Source: Polaromonas sp. JS666
GTDB taxonomy: Bacteria > Pseudomonadota > Gammaproteobacteria > Burkholderiales > Burkholderiaceae_C
Assembly (NCBI RefSeq): GCF_000013865.1
Contig: NC_007948.1
Coordinates: forward strand, 1,736,001-1,800,000
Length of the DNA stretch: 64,000 nucleotides
Direction: 5' to 3'
Each line of letters begins with the position of its first letter. The first letter of the stretch is position 1. A program made the translations under genes and the position numbers. The notes beneath the pieces are model-generated. The model was not told where the DNA came from and ran no database searches. It saw only the letters and a list, made by a program, of their open reading frames with translations. Below are positions 34,496-43,484 of the stretch, piece by piece.

Positions 34496-34664
34496 GGCCT
34501 GCTCACCCTAAAACGGGAGATGCATTGGTGCCTCATGTGGATGGGTGCGCGAAGGGCGGCGCAGCAAATAGCCGTAGCTATTTGCAAGCTGACCGACAAA
34601 GCAGACGCCGCATGAGGGACCAACCCGAAGGGAAGGACTCCCGTTTTAGGGTGAACAGGCCCTA
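34493..34664. mobile_element. MITE-like palindromic element with 27-bp inverted ends
   Basis: 172 bases. The left end 34493-34519 and right end 34638-34664 are inverted repeats differing at one base (TAGGGCCTG, then CACCCTAAAACGGGAG). The centre is a perfect hairpin GCAAATAGC-CGTA-GCTATTTGC (34564-34585). There is no coding capacity. The two ends supply the TAG stop codons of the convergent genes on each side. The same architecture is seen at 36128-36398 and 53701-53970. Confidence 0.75.
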
Positions 34665-35051
34665 AATATTGACGTCGTACTCCAGTGCGACGTCAGACGC
34701 CGGGATGCCGCCGCGAATCGCCCAGTTCTCGCGTGGCGCTTCCCGCATCACCACCTTGATGTGGTCGGCGGGGACGCCGCACAGGCCCAGGTTTTGCACG
34801 ATGGCCTGGTACAGCGCGCGTTTGGTCTCGACGGAGCGCCCTATGAAGCAGTCAATGCTGACCAGGGTGTATTGGTCGCCCTTGTCCGGAGGCCCGACAA
34901 AGCGGTGCGGCTCGTGGACGAAAAGGCGAATCATCGTGGTGCAGTGCGGGACTTTAAGCGCCGCAATCATCGCGGCCTGCACGGCATCGATGAGGGCCGT
35001 TTCTTCTTCGCGTGAATATTTTCGGCGTATTTCAATGGCTGCAGTGGGCAC
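34662..35051 (-). CDS. Tautomerase-superfamily protein (MIF/4-oxalocrotonate tautomerase-like)
   Basis: 129 residues from a GTG start (35049-35051, GAGG seven bases upstream). The second residue is proline, the catalytic base of the superfamily after removal of the first Met. The segment HRFVGPPDKGDQYTLVSIDCFIGRSVETKRALY follows the two-subdomain form of the fold. Substrate unknown; these enzymes convert enol and keto forms of ring-cleavage acids, which fits the nearby catabolic genes. The stop codon TAG is contributed by the right end of the palindromic element. Confidence 0.85.
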   Translation of the reverse strand: MPTAAIEIRRKYSREEETALIDAVQAAMIAALKVPHCTTMIRLFVHEPHRFVGPPDKGDQYTLVSIDCFIGRSVETKRALYQAIVQNLGLCGVPADHIKVVMREAPRENWAIRGGIPASDVALEYDVNI

Positions 35052-35114
35052 GGATCCTCGCTTTCATGGTTTGGCGATGACTGTACTCCTGCGGCAGGCT
35101 GGATCGGCCAAGCC

Positions 35115-36092
35115 TCACATCAGCAGGTGCTCGCCTGCGTTGTCGCCGCCCAGGATCACGTAGTTGGCCTTGCGGATGTCCATCAGTTTTTTGCCCCCGG
35201 CATAGCTGATGGAGCTCTGGATGTCTTCTTCCATCTCGCGCAGGGTGTCCGCCAGCGTGCCCTTGATGGGTTCCAGGATGCGTTTGCCTTCAACGTGCTT
35301 GTACTCGCCCTTGTTGAAGTCCGAGGCGCTGCCGTAATACTCCTTGAAGAGCTTGCCATCGACCTCCACGGTCTTGCCGGGGCTTTCTTCCAGGCCGGCG
35401 AGCAGGGAGCCGATCATCACCATGGTCGCGCCAAAACGGATGGACTTGGCAATGTCACCGTGTTCGCGGATGCCGCCGTCGGCAATGATGGGCTTGGTCG
35501 CCACCCGGGCGCACCATTTGAGCGCCGAGAGCTGCCAGCCGCCGGTGCCAAAGCCCGTCTTCATTTTCGTGATGCAGACCTTGCCGGGGCCGATGCCCAC
35601 CTTGGTCGCATCGGCGCCCCAGTTTTCCAGGTCAATCACCGCTTCGGGTGTGGCCACGTTGCCGGCAATCACGAACGATGCAGGCAGTTTCTGTTTCAGG
35701 TAGGCGATCATGCGCTGCACGGTGTCGGCATGGCCATGGGCAATGTCGATCGTGATGTATTCGGGGGCGAGACCCTCGGCCACAAACTGGTCCACCGTGT
35801 CGTAGTCTGGTTTTTTGACGCCCAGCGAGATCGACGCGTAAACGCCTTTGGCCTTCATGTTTTTGACGAACTGCAGGTTGTCCAGGTCAAAGCGGTGCAT
35901 CACGTAGAAGTAGCCGTTTTTGGCCATCCAGGCACAGATGTTTTCGTCGACCACCGTTTTCATGTTGGCCGGCACCACCGGGATACGGAAGGTGCGCCCG
36001 CCCAGCGCCACACCGGCATTGCATTCCGAGCGGCTTTCCACCCGGCATTTGCGCGGCAGCAGCAGCACGTTTTCGTAATCGAAGATTTCCAT
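35115..36092 (-). CDS. guaC: GMP reductase
   Basis: 325 residues from ATG 36092. It is an IMPDH/GMPR barrel: [20 protein letters not shown] start, [33 protein letters not shown] with the catalytic cysteine near residue 176, [21 protein letters not shown], and an [19 protein letters not shown] flap. GuaC converts GMP to IMP with NADPH. There is no CBS domain, which supports reductase rather than IMP dehydrogenase. A 271-base palindromic element begins 35 bases upstream of the start, so the promoter must lie in or beyond it. Confidence 0.92.
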
Positions 36093-36127
36093 AGTTTCCC
36101 AAGCTCCTGAAGACTGTTGATAACCAG

Positions 36128-36398
36128 GGATGCTCTGTCTAACTCGCGCCGCGCGCGGCGGGGCTTTTGCGGGATGAGCCGCAAGGCGCAAAACCCAAGG
36201 CAAGGCTGGACGCCTTGCCTGGTTTTGCAACGCGGCGGATCACCCGCAAAACCACGCCCCTTCGGGTTCGACCCAAAACGGGCGCTTTGCCCACCAAACC
36301 GCTTGCGTGTGCCTTCGGGCACGTGACGCGCGGTGTTGGCGGACAAATCATCCCGTTTTGGACTCGAACGCGCATGGCGGGAGTTAGGCAGAGCATCC
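36128..36398. mobile_element. MITE-like palindromic element upstream of guaC
   Basis: The inverted ends GGATGCTCTGTCTAACTC (left) and its near match on the right (two mismatches over 23 bases) are flanked by CCAG at 36124-36127 and 36399-36402, a possible 4-bp target duplication. The centre is AGGCAAGGC-TGGAC-GCCTTGCCT (36198-36220), a perfect 9-bp hairpin. It accounts for most of the gene-free stretch 36093-36593 and has no credible coding frame. Confidence 0.7.
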
Positions 36399-36454
36399 CC
36401 AGGCACTTGGACTGGACCGGTCCTTGCTCGCATTGTCCCCATGGAACGCAGAAA

Positions 36455-36486
36455 CAAAAAACCGGGCGCAATTGCTTGGGCCCGGT
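36455..36486 (-). terminator. Intrinsic terminator of the secreted-protein gene
   Basis: On the minus strand ACCGGGC (36480-36486), a 12-base loop and GCCCGGT (36461-36467) are followed by a run of T (complement of 36455-36461). It lies about 110 bases after the stop of the gene at 36594. Confidence 0.75.
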
Positions 36487-36555
36487 AAGTGATTCTAGGC
36501 GTGCGGGTGTCTGGCGATGATGCCGCGACCTGTATACCCTTTATATGGGCAGTCC

Positions 36556-36606
36556 CATTCCGGGACGCTATTCCGGGCTCCTATTTCGGGCCGCTATTTC
36601 GGGCCC
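36556..36606 (+). repeat. 13-bp tandem repeat, four imperfect copies
   Basis: CATTCCGGGACGC, TATTCCGGGCTCC, TATTTCGGGCCGC and TATTTCGGGCCC run head to tail. The array overlaps the last codons and stop of the minus-strand gene beginning at 36594. Period 13 does not match helical phasing. Function unknown. Confidence 0.7.
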
Positions 36607-37322
36607 TGGCTGGGTGTTTGGGGGCTTGCCTCGCAACGCGACTGGGCCGCAGCCCGCACCCGGTTTTTTTCATCCTCAACCCAGCCAATCACACGCAGCC
36701 GGCCCGCATTGGCGCCCTGCGCAATGGCCATGGAGCGCGCTTCGAAAAAGCGGTTCTGGTTCTGCTCTGTGTTTGACAGCTTTCGACCATCCCAGGAGAC
36801 CTGGAGCAGGTTTCTGACGAGGTTCCGCTCGGTGGGCGAGCCTTCGGTGCCGGCGGGCAGGGTTTCAACCAATGCCAGCCAAGCCGTCCAGCGCTGGCCC
36901 CGTGCGGCGGGCGGGATGGGTTTGAGCTCTATCGAGGCACCCAGATAGTCGGCCAGCGGCAGGCCGTGGGCCACGCGCAGTGTGCTGCCTGTGAGGCGGT
37001 TGACGGAATGGGTACGGTTGCTGGCCTTGGCGGGAACGGCCTGCCCCGAGGCCTCCAGACGGGCCAGCGCATCGCGCGTTGCCACCGCAGACAGCGGCGC
37101 GTCGTCACCCTTGCTGCCCGGGACCACCCAATCCAGCGCGATCTGGCCGGCGCCCGCCTTGGGCGTGGCCGGGTCGGTCCAGCAGCTGTCGCAGTCGGCG
37201 TTGATGAAGCGCTCCATGAGCTGCGCGGGCCGCGGCTGGCCGTCGCTGGCGCAGAACGATTGGGCCCAGGTGCCGGGCGCGGTGCAACTGAACAAGGCGG
37301 TTAACAGAACAAGGTGTTTCAT
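36594..37322 (-). CDS. Secreted protein of unknown function
   Basis: 242 residues with a signal peptide (MKHLVLLTALFSCTAPGTWA, cut after AWA-Q). The mature part has C24 and a CDSCW pair near residue 45, possibly disulfide-bonded in the periplasm. The rest contains QIALDWVVPGSKGDD, LPLADYLGASIELKPIPPA and RLRVIGWVEDEKNRV, reading as mixed beta structure. I do not recognise the family. It appears to be a single-gene unit ended by the terminator at 36455. Confidence 0.7.
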   Translation of the reverse strand: MKHLVLLTALFSCTAPGTWAQSFCASDGQPRPAQLMERFINADCDSCWTDPATPKAGAGQIALDWVVPGSKGDDAPLSAVATRDALARLEASGQAVPAKASNRTHSVNRLTGSTLRVAHGLPLADYLGASIELKPIPPAARGQRWTAWLALVETLPAGTEGSPTERNLVRNLLQVSWDGRKLSNTEQNQNRFFEARSMAIAQGANAGRLRVIGWVEDEKNRVRAAAQSRCEASPQTPSQGPK

Positions 37323-37388
37323 TTCAGGGGTTCCTGCAGCACAGGCATTTTCCCAGATGTCGTTTGGGGTGCCTGGCTCTTACATCCT

Positions 37389-38303
37389 CTAAGCAGCCTG
37401 GCCAAGCCTGAGCGCAGTCGCTATCAGGTGATCCCTGAAGTCGCTGGCCAGCGTGCCGGGCGTTTGCCCCTGCAGTGTCAGCACTTGCAGGCTGCGCTGG
37501 CGAAATTGCGGCTCGCTCACCGGCACGGCCACCAACTCACCTGCCCGAACGGCGTGCGCGGCGCTGACCAGCGCCGAGAGCGTCAGCACCTCGCCCTGCA
37601 TGACCAGCGCCAGCAAGGTGGGGTAATTGCCGGTGTAGGCCACCTGGTAGTGCAGGCCCTTGAGGCTGCAGCACAGGTCCAGCATCTGCCGCACGGTGGT
37701 GCCGGCCTCGGGGACGGCCAGCGGATGGCGCACGATGTCAGCCACCGACACACTGCGTCGCCGGGCCAGCGCATGGCCGGGTGCCGCCAGCACCATGATG
37801 GGGGCGCTCTGGTTGTGTTCGATCTTCAGGCCCTTTTCCGGGGCGACGGAAAATTTGATCCCCAGGTCCACCTCGCCGCGCAGCAGGTGCCGGCTCACTT
37901 CGTCGGGCGTGCCCACCTGCAGGTGAATGCCGCAGCCGGGATGCGCTGTGCGAAATGAAGACATCACCTCCGCCATGAAGCCGCAGGCCAGGCCTTCGGT
38001 GCAGGCGAGGCGGATGCGGCTGGCGCGTTGCCCGCCCAGCCCCTTGACTTCGTCGACCACGCGTTCGGCATCGAGCATGGTGGTGCGCACATAGGCGGCC
38101 AGCCGCTCCCCGGCAGCGCTGAGCGCCATGCCGCGGGCCTGGCGCTCGAACAAGGCACAGCCCAGGCTGCCTTCGAGTTTGGTGATCTGGCGGCTGACGG
38201 CCGATACCGCCACATGCAGCTGCTCAGCCGCCTGGGTCACCGAGCCGGTACGGGCGACCTCCAGAAAGTAGCGGGTGGCTGTGCCCAGCAATGACAAGGA
38301 CAT
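37389..38303 (-). CDS. LysR-family transcriptional regulator
   Basis: 304 residues from ATG 38303, preceded by GGGAAG at 8 bases. The helix-turn-helix is ARTGSVTQAAEQLHVAVSAVSRQITKLEGSLGCALFER (first 60 residues; the motif TQAAEQLHVAVSAVSRQI). The effector domain has EGLACGFMAEVMSSF and EVDLGIKFSVAPEKGL. An extended frame to 38441 lacks a ribosome site. It is divergent from the M20 peptidase and probably controls that gene and the following Bug gene. Confidence 0.92.
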   Translation of the reverse strand: MSLSLLGTATRYFLEVARTGSVTQAAEQLHVAVSAVSRQITKLEGSLGCALFERQARGMALSAAGERLAAYVRTTMLDAERVVDEVKGLGGQRASRIRLACTEGLACGFMAEVMSSFRTAHPGCGIHLQVGTPDEVSRHLLRGEVDLGIKFSVAPEKGLKIEHNQSAPIMVLAAPGHALARRRSVSVADIVRHPLAVPEAGTTVRQMLDLCCSLKGLHYQVAYTGNYPTLLALVMQGEVLTLSALVSAAHAVRAGELVAVPVSEPQFRQRSLQVLTLQGQTPGTLASDFRDHLIATALRLGQAA

Positions 38304-38426
38304 CGTATGGCTTCCCGTGTGGCTTGCGTGCATTGCCGCCAACGCAAGGCTGAGTTGCTTATTCTCAAATTGTGAAAGCTTTTTGAGTTTATTAGACTTT
38401 TGGCAATGCTCCAAGGATGCCAAAAC

Positions 38427-39833
38427 ATGACGCGCGACCAATTACTCGAATCTGCCTCCGCCTGGTTTGACGCCGGGCATTTCCAGCGTGACCTGGCCCG
38501 CCGCGTGGCCTGGCGCACCGAGAGCGACGGCGGGCAGCCCGGCCCAGCCCTGGGCGACTACTTGCGCGATGACATCGTGCCATCCCTGATCCGGCTGGGC
38601 TTTGACTGCGAGGTGCAGGCCAACCCGGTGGCTACCGGTGGGCCGCTGCTGGTGGCGCGCCGCGTCGAGGGCCAGGACCTGCCTACCGTGCTGACCTACG
38701 GGCATGGCGACGTGGTCAACGGCCAGGACAAGCACTGGCGTGAAGGCCTGAGCCCGTGGCAATTGACCGTGGAGGGCGACCGCTGGTACGGCCGCGGCAC
38801 GGCAGACAACAAGGGCCAGCACACCATCAACTTCGCGGCGCTGGAGCACACCCTGGGCGCGCGTGGCGGCCGGCTGGGCTACAACGTGACGGTGCTGCTG
38901 GAAATGGGCGAGGAGGCGGGCAGTCCGGGCCTGCGTGAGCTGTGCGAGCGCGAACGCGAGCTGCTGCGCGCCGATTTGCTGATCGCCTGCGACGGGCCGC
39001 GCGTGCAGGCGCAGCAGCCCACCCTGTTCCTGGGCTCACGCGGGCTGGTCAATTTCTCGCTGCGCCTGCAAAGCCGCGAGCGCGCCTACCACTCGGGCAA
39101 CTGGGGTGGCGTGTTGACCAACCCCGGCATCGTGCTGGCGCATGCCATCGCATCCATGGTCGATGAACGGGGGCGTATCCAGGTCGATGGTTTGCGCCCA
39201 CCGGCACTGGCGGACAACATCCGGCGCGCGCTGCGCGACGTGCAGGTCGGCGGCGGCACAGACGATCCGCAGATCAATCCCGCCTGGGGTGAGCCCGGCC
39301 TGACGGCGGCTGAACGCCTGGTTGGCTGGAACACGCTGGAAGTGCTGGCGCTGGGAGCTGGCTCGGCCGAGCGTCCGGTCAATGCGATTCCACCTCAGGC
39401 GGTGGCGCACTGCCAGCTGCGCTTTGTGCCGGGTACGCCGTGGCAGCAGTTGCAGAGCATCGTGCGCGCCCATCTGGACGCGCACGGCTTTGACGCCGTG
39501 GAAGTGAGCGTTACCGCCGACTCGCCCGCCACGCGCCTGGATCTGGACAACCCCTGGGTCGGCTGGGCCATGCAGTCCATGGCGATGAGCAGCGGCAAGC
39601 CCGTCACCCTGTTGCCCAATCTGGCCGGCTCGTTGCCCAACGACGTGTTTGCCGATGTGCTGGGCCTGCCCACGCTATGGGTGCCGCATTCCTATCCGGC
39701 CTGTGCCCAGCACGCGCCCAACGAACACCTGCTGGCGTCCGTCGCCAGCGAAGGCCTGCGCATCATGGCTGGACTGTACTGGGATCTGGGCGAGCCGGGC
39801 CTGCCCTGGCAGCGCAGTGCGCGTGCTCAATGA
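38427..39833 (+). CDS. M20-family metallopeptidase/amidohydrolase
   Basis: 468 residues from ATG 38427 (AAGGA nine bases upstream). Di-zinc ligands are visible: LTYGHGDVV (H and D), GRGTADNKGQH, LLEMGEEAGSPG (catalytic E and ligand E), LLIACDG (D), and WVPHSYPACAQHAPNEH near the end. A lid domain lies between. The family removes amino acids from peptides or acyl groups from amides. It is divergent from a LysR gene and followed after 49 bases by a Bug binding protein, suggesting import and hydrolysis of one amide-type compound; that is inference. Confidence 0.9.
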   Translation: MTRDQLLESASAWFDAGHFQRDLARRVAWRTESDGGQPGPALGDYLRDDIVPSLIRLGFDCEVQANPVATGGPLLVARRVEGQDLPTVLTYGHGDVVNGQDKHWREGLSPWQLTVEGDRWYGRGTADNKGQHTINFAALEHTLGARGGRLGYNVTVLLEMGEEAGSPGLRELCERERELLRADLLIACDGPRVQAQQPTLFLGSRGLVNFSLRLQSRERAYHSGNWGGVLTNPGIVLAHAIASMVDERGRIQVDGLRPPALADNIRRALRDVQVGGGTDDPQINPAWGEPGLTAAERLVGWNTLEVLALGAGSAERPVNAIPPQAVAHCQLRFVPGTPWQQLQSIVRAHLDAHGFDAVEVSVTADSPATRLDLDNPWVGWAMQSMAMSSGKPVTLLPNLAGSLPNDVFADVLGLPTLWVPHSYPACAQHAPNEHLLASVASEGLRIMAGLYWDLGEPGLPWQRSARAQ

Positions 39834-39882
39834 GCCTCACGGAGCCCCTCGCTTGAGTTTTTTAACCTGAAAAGAGAACAGC

Positions 39883-40899
39883 ATGACATCGACATCGACA
39901 TCGACATCGACATCGACATCGACATCACGCCGCGCGACGCTGATAACTGCCCTGGCCGCTCTGGTGACCAGCCTGGTGAGCCCGCTGGCCCTGGCCCAGA
40001 GCTGGCCCAGCAAGCCCCTCAAGCTGATCGTGCCGTTCCCGCCGGGCGGCGCAACCGACACCGTGGCTCGCCTGATTGCGGAGCGCCTGGGGCCACGCCT
40101 GGGGCAAGCCGTCATCATCGAGAACAAACCGGGTGCGGCGACCGTCATCGGTGTGGATGCGGTGGTCAAGTCCATCCCCGACGGCCACACGCTGCTGGTC
40201 TCAGGCACCAGCAGCTTCACCGTCGTGCCGGGCTTGCGCAGCAAGCTGCCCTTCGACGTGCTCAAGGATTTGACCCCGATCGCGCTGGTTGTCAATGCGC
40301 CCCTGGTGCTGGTGACGGCGCCGTCCAAGCCCTACCAGCGCCTGTCTGACGTCATTGCGCAAGCCAGGGCCAAGCCCAAATCGCTGACCTACTCCACCTA
40401 TGGGCCCGGGACTGCGCCCCATCTTTCCGCGGAGCTGCTGGCCCACGCCGCCGGTGTCGAACTGGAGGCCGTGCCCTACAAGGGCAGCGCCGAAGCCCTG
40501 ATAGGCCTGATGCGCGGTGATATTGATGTGGGCGTGGAAACCCTCTCGGCCGCCAGTGCGCAGATCAAGGCCGGCAAGCTGCGCGTGCTGGCGGTGACCA
40601 GCGGCAAGCGCACGAGCTTTTTGCCCGAAACGCCGGGCATGGAGGAGCTGCGCCTGCCGCAGGCCAGTTTTGATGGTTTCTATGCCGTCGCCGCACCTGC
40701 AGGAACGCCTGTGGCGGTGGTCCAGCGGCTGACGCGGGAAATCAGCGAAATCATGGCCATGCCGGAGGTGAAGGAAAAATGCGCCCAGTTGTCGCTGGAA
40801 GCCGTAGCCCTGGGCCCTGACGCGTTGCGTGCAATCATGAAAACCGACATCGCCAGGTTTCGTGAACTGGGGGAGCGGATCAAGATCAGTCTGGATTAA
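39883..40899 (+). CDS. Bug-family (TctC-like) binding protein with a repeat-encoded signal-peptide start
   Basis: 338 residues. The first 15 residues are M(TS)7, encoded by seven copies of a hexamer, followed by SRRATLITALAALVTSL and cleavage after ALA-Q. The mature start WPSKPLKLIVPFPPGGATDTVARL is the Bug signature. GTAPHLSAELLAHAAGVE and YKGSAEALIGLMRGD are further family segments. The ligand is unknown; it likely works with the M20 enzyme just upstream. The SRRAT motif could give Tat export. The TS repeat is absent from normal family members. Confidence 0.93.
   Translation: MTSTSTSTSTSTSTSRRATLITALAALVTSLVSPLALAQSWPSKPLKLIVPFPPGGATDTVARLIAERLGPRLGQAVIIENKPGAATVIGVDAVVKSIPDGHTLLVSGTSSFTVVPGLRSKLPFDVLKDLTPIALVVNAPLVLVTAPSKPYQRLSDVIAQARAKPKSLTYSTYGPGTAPHLSAELLAHAAGVELEAVPYKGSAEALIGLMRGDIDVGVETLSAASAQIKAGKLRVLAVTSGKRTSFLPETPGMEELRLPQASFDGFYAVAAPAGTPVAVVQRLTREISEIMAMPEVKEKCAQLSLEAVALGPDALRAIMKTDIARFRELGERIKISLD
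39886..39927 (+). repeat. Hexanucleotide microsatellite (ACATCG)6-ACATCA within a coding region
   Basis: Seven head-to-tail hexamers immediately after the ATG. Each adds one Thr-Ser to the n-region of the signal peptide. Copy-number slippage would change length but never the frame, so export efficiency rather than expression on/off could vary. Confidence 0.95.
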
Positions 40900-40953
40900 C
40901 CATTCCCGGGGTGCGGGGAGGGGGTGTGGGTGCCGGTTTTCTACAATGGACCC

Positions 40954-43407
40954 ATGTTTCCACAAGTCACCCGAGATTCCCCGCTGCTGCACAACCTCAA
41001 CCCCGAGCAACATGCCGCTGTCACCCTGCCGAATGAGCACGCCCTGATTCTTGCCGGGGCGGGCTCCGGCAAGACCCGCGTGCTGACCACCCGCATTGCC
41101 TGGCTGCTGCAAACCGGCCAGGTCTCGCCCGGCGGCATCCTGGCCGTGACGTTTACCAACAAGGCTGCCAAGGAAATGCTGGCCCGCCTGTCTGCCATGC
41201 TGCCCGTCAATGTGCGCGGCATGTGGATTGGCACCTTCCATGGCTTGTGCAACCGTTTTTTGCGCGCGCATTACAAGCTGGCCAATCTGCCGCAGAGTTT
41301 CCAGATTCTGGACACGCAAGACCAGCTGTCGGCCATCAAGCGGCTGTGCAAGCAGTTCAATGTGGACGACGAGCGCTTTCCGCCCAAGCAGCTGGCATGG
41401 TTTATTGCCAGCTGCAAGGAAGACGGCCTGCGTGCCAAGGACGTGCAGGTGCGTGACGAGGAAGGCCGCAAGAAGGTCGAGATCTACGCGCTGTACGAAG
41501 AGCAGTGCCAGCGCGAAGGCGTGGTGGATTTTGGCGAGCTGATGCTGCGCAGCTATGAACTGCTGCGTGACAACACCGCCGTGCGCGAGCACTACCAGCG
41601 GCGTTTTCGCCACATCCTGATCGATGAGTTCCAGGACACCAACAAGCTGCAATACGCCTGGATCAAGATGCTGGCGGGCCAGGGCCCCGAAGCCACGCAG
41701 GGCGCCGCCGTGATGCCGGGCGGCTCGGTGGTGGCGGTGGGTGACGACGACCAGAGCATCTACGCCTTTCGCGGTGCGCGCGTGGGCAACATGACCGATT
41801 TCGTGCGCGAATTCGATGTGCAGCACCAGATCAAGCTGGAGCGCAACTACCGCAGCTTCGGCAACATCCTGGATTCGGCCAACGAGCTGATCAGCCACAA
41901 CAGCAAGCGTCTGGGCAAGAACCTGCGCACCGAGGCCGGCCCTGGCGAGCCGGTGCGGGTGTACGAAGCCACCTCTGATTTTGCCGAGGCCCAGTGGTTT
42001 GTCGATGAGGTGAAGCAGCTGGTGCGAGACGGCGCCGAGCGCAAGGAGATCGCGCTGCTGTACCGCAGCAATGCGCAAAGCCGGGTGATGGAGACGGCGC
42101 TGTTCAACGCTGGTGTGCCTTACCGCGTGTATGGCGGCCTGCGCTTTTTCGAGCGCGCCGAGATCAAGCATGCGCTGGCCTACCTGCGCCTGCTGGAGAA
42201 TCCGCACGATGACACCAGCTTTTTGCGCGTAGTCAACTTTCCGCCGCGCGGCATTGGCGCACGCAGCATTGAGCAACTGCAGGACATTTCGCGCGCCTCG
42301 GGTTGCTCGCTGCATGACGGTGTCAGTGCGGTGACTGGCAAGGCCGGAGCCAACCTGGGCGCCTTTGTGGCCAAAATCGATGTGCTGCGCGAGCAGACCA
42401 CGGGCCTCACCCTGCGCGAAATCATCGAGCTGGTGCTGCAGCACAGCGGGCTGGAAGAGCATTACAAGCTGGAAAAAGAAGGCCAGGACCGCCTGGAGAA
42501 CCTGGCCGAACTGGTCAACGCCGCCGAGTCTTTTGTCAGCCAGGAAGGCTTTGGCCGCGATGCCGTAGCCTTGCCGGTGGACGAACTGGGTTCGCGTGCG
42601 AACCTGGCCCTGGGCCAGTCGCCAGCCAGCCAGGGCCTCGATCCTTCGGCTGCGCTGCTGAGTGAACCCTTGCCGGAATTGCTGGCGCCCGACACCGAGA
42701 CCGGTGAAACGCTGTCGCCGCTCGCGGCCTTTCTCACGCACGCCGCGCTGGAGTCCGGCGACAACCAGGCGCAGGCCGGCCAGGATGCCGTGCAACTGAT
42801 GACGGTGCACTCGTCCAAGGGGCTGGAGTTTGACTGCGTCTTCGTCACCGGCATGGAAGAGGGCCTGTTCCCGCATGAAAATTCCATGAGCGACCACGAT
42901 GGCCTGGAGGAAGAGCGCCGCCTGATGTACGTGGCCATCACGCGCGCGCGCAAGCGCCTCTACCTCAGCTATTCACAGACCCGCATGCTGCACGGCCAGA
43001 CGCGCTACCACCTGAAAAGCCGGTTTTTTGACGAGCTGCCGGAAGCGGCGCTCAAATGGATCACGCCCAAAAACCAGGGCTTTGCTTCCGGCCTGGGCAT
43101 GGGATCCAGCGGCTGGGGTGGTGCCGGTAATTCAGGTGCGAGTGGCACCCGTGGCGACTGGGCCAGCAACGTTTTTTCTTCAAAGTCCGGTTCATCGGAG
43201 CGCTTTGCCAATCCACCGGTGCCGCCGCAACGCAACGCGCCTTCGCATGGGTTCAAGGGCGGCATGCAGGTGTTTCACGCCAAGTTTGGCGAGGGCAAGG
43301 TGCTGATGCTCGAAGGCAGTGGTGACGATGCGCGGGCGCAGATCAATTTCACCCGGCATGGCGTGAAATGGCTGGCACTGAGTGTGGCCAAGCTGACGGT
43401 GGTTTAA
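40954..43407 (+). CDS. uvrD: UvrD/PcrA-type superfamily-1 DNA helicase
   Basis: 817 residues from ATG 40954. Motifs in order: LNPEQHAAVT (Q), AGAGSGKTRVL (P-loop), VTFTNKAAKEML, LIDEFQDTN, GDDDQSIYAFRGA, ERNYRS, VHSSKGLEFDCVFV and VAITRARKRLYLS. An insertion of about 60 residues (DELGSRANLA to SPLAAFLTHAAL) lies before motif V. The C-terminal VFHAKFGEGKVLMLEG is the small RNA-polymerase-binding domain of UvrD/PcrA. It acts in nucleotide-excision and mismatch repair. It follows the Bug gene with a 54-base gap and is probably independent. Confidence 0.95.
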   Translation: MFPQVTRDSPLLHNLNPEQHAAVTLPNEHALILAGAGSGKTRVLTTRIAWLLQTGQVSPGGILAVTFTNKAAKEMLARLSAMLPVNVRGMWIGTFHGLCNRFLRAHYKLANLPQSFQILDTQDQLSAIKRLCKQFNVDDERFPPKQLAWFIASCKEDGLRAKDVQVRDEEGRKKVEIYALYEEQCQREGVVDFGELMLRSYELLRDNTAVREHYQRRFRHILIDEFQDTNKLQYAWIKMLAGQGPEATQGAAVMPGGSVVAVGDDDQSIYAFRGARVGNMTDFVREFDVQHQIKLERNYRSFGNILDSANELISHNSKRLGKNLRTEAGPGEPVRVYEATSDFAEAQWFVDEVKQLVRDGAERKEIALLYRSNAQSRVMETALFNAGVPYRVYGGLRFFERAEIKHALAYLRLLENPHDDTSFLRVVNFPPRGIGARSIEQLQDISRASGCSLHDGVSAVTGKAGANLGAFVAKIDVLREQTTGLTLREIIELVLQHSGLEEHYKLEKEGQDRLENLAELVNAAESFVSQEGFGRDAVALPVDELGSRANLALGQSPASQGLDPSAALLSEPLPELLAPDTETGETLSPLAAFLTHAALESGDNQAQAGQDAVQLMTVHSSKGLEFDCVFVTGMEEGLFPHENSMSDHDGLEEERRLMYVAITRARKRLYLSYSQTRMLHGQTRYHLKSRFFDELPEAALKWITPKNQGFASGLGMGSSGWGGAGNSGASGTRGDWASNVFSSKSGSSERFANPPVPPQRNAPSHGFKGGMQVFHAKFGEGKVLMLEGSGDDARAQINFTRHGVKWLALSVAKLTVV

Positions 43408-43484
43408 GAGCCTTACATGGTTAAGATAGGTCAACCCTTGGTGCTGTGCCCGCATCCCCTTGATCCAGCCGCCCGCGAGAATAC

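Noticed and set aside
36246..36290. GGGTTCGACCC resembling a tRNA T-arm
   Set aside because: No acceptor, D or anticodon stems fit around it. It is part of the palindromic element.
36139..36948. Several overlapping open frames between guaC and the secreted-protein gene
   Set aside because: They run through the palindromic element and tandem repeat, and their translations are low-complexity. No ribosome sites.
40201..42897. Very long open frame on the minus strand (about 900 codons)
   Set aside because: It lies opposite uvrD and the Bug gene, whose motifs are clear. The translation has the H/Q/R/L-rich composition of antisense shadows in high-GC DNA.
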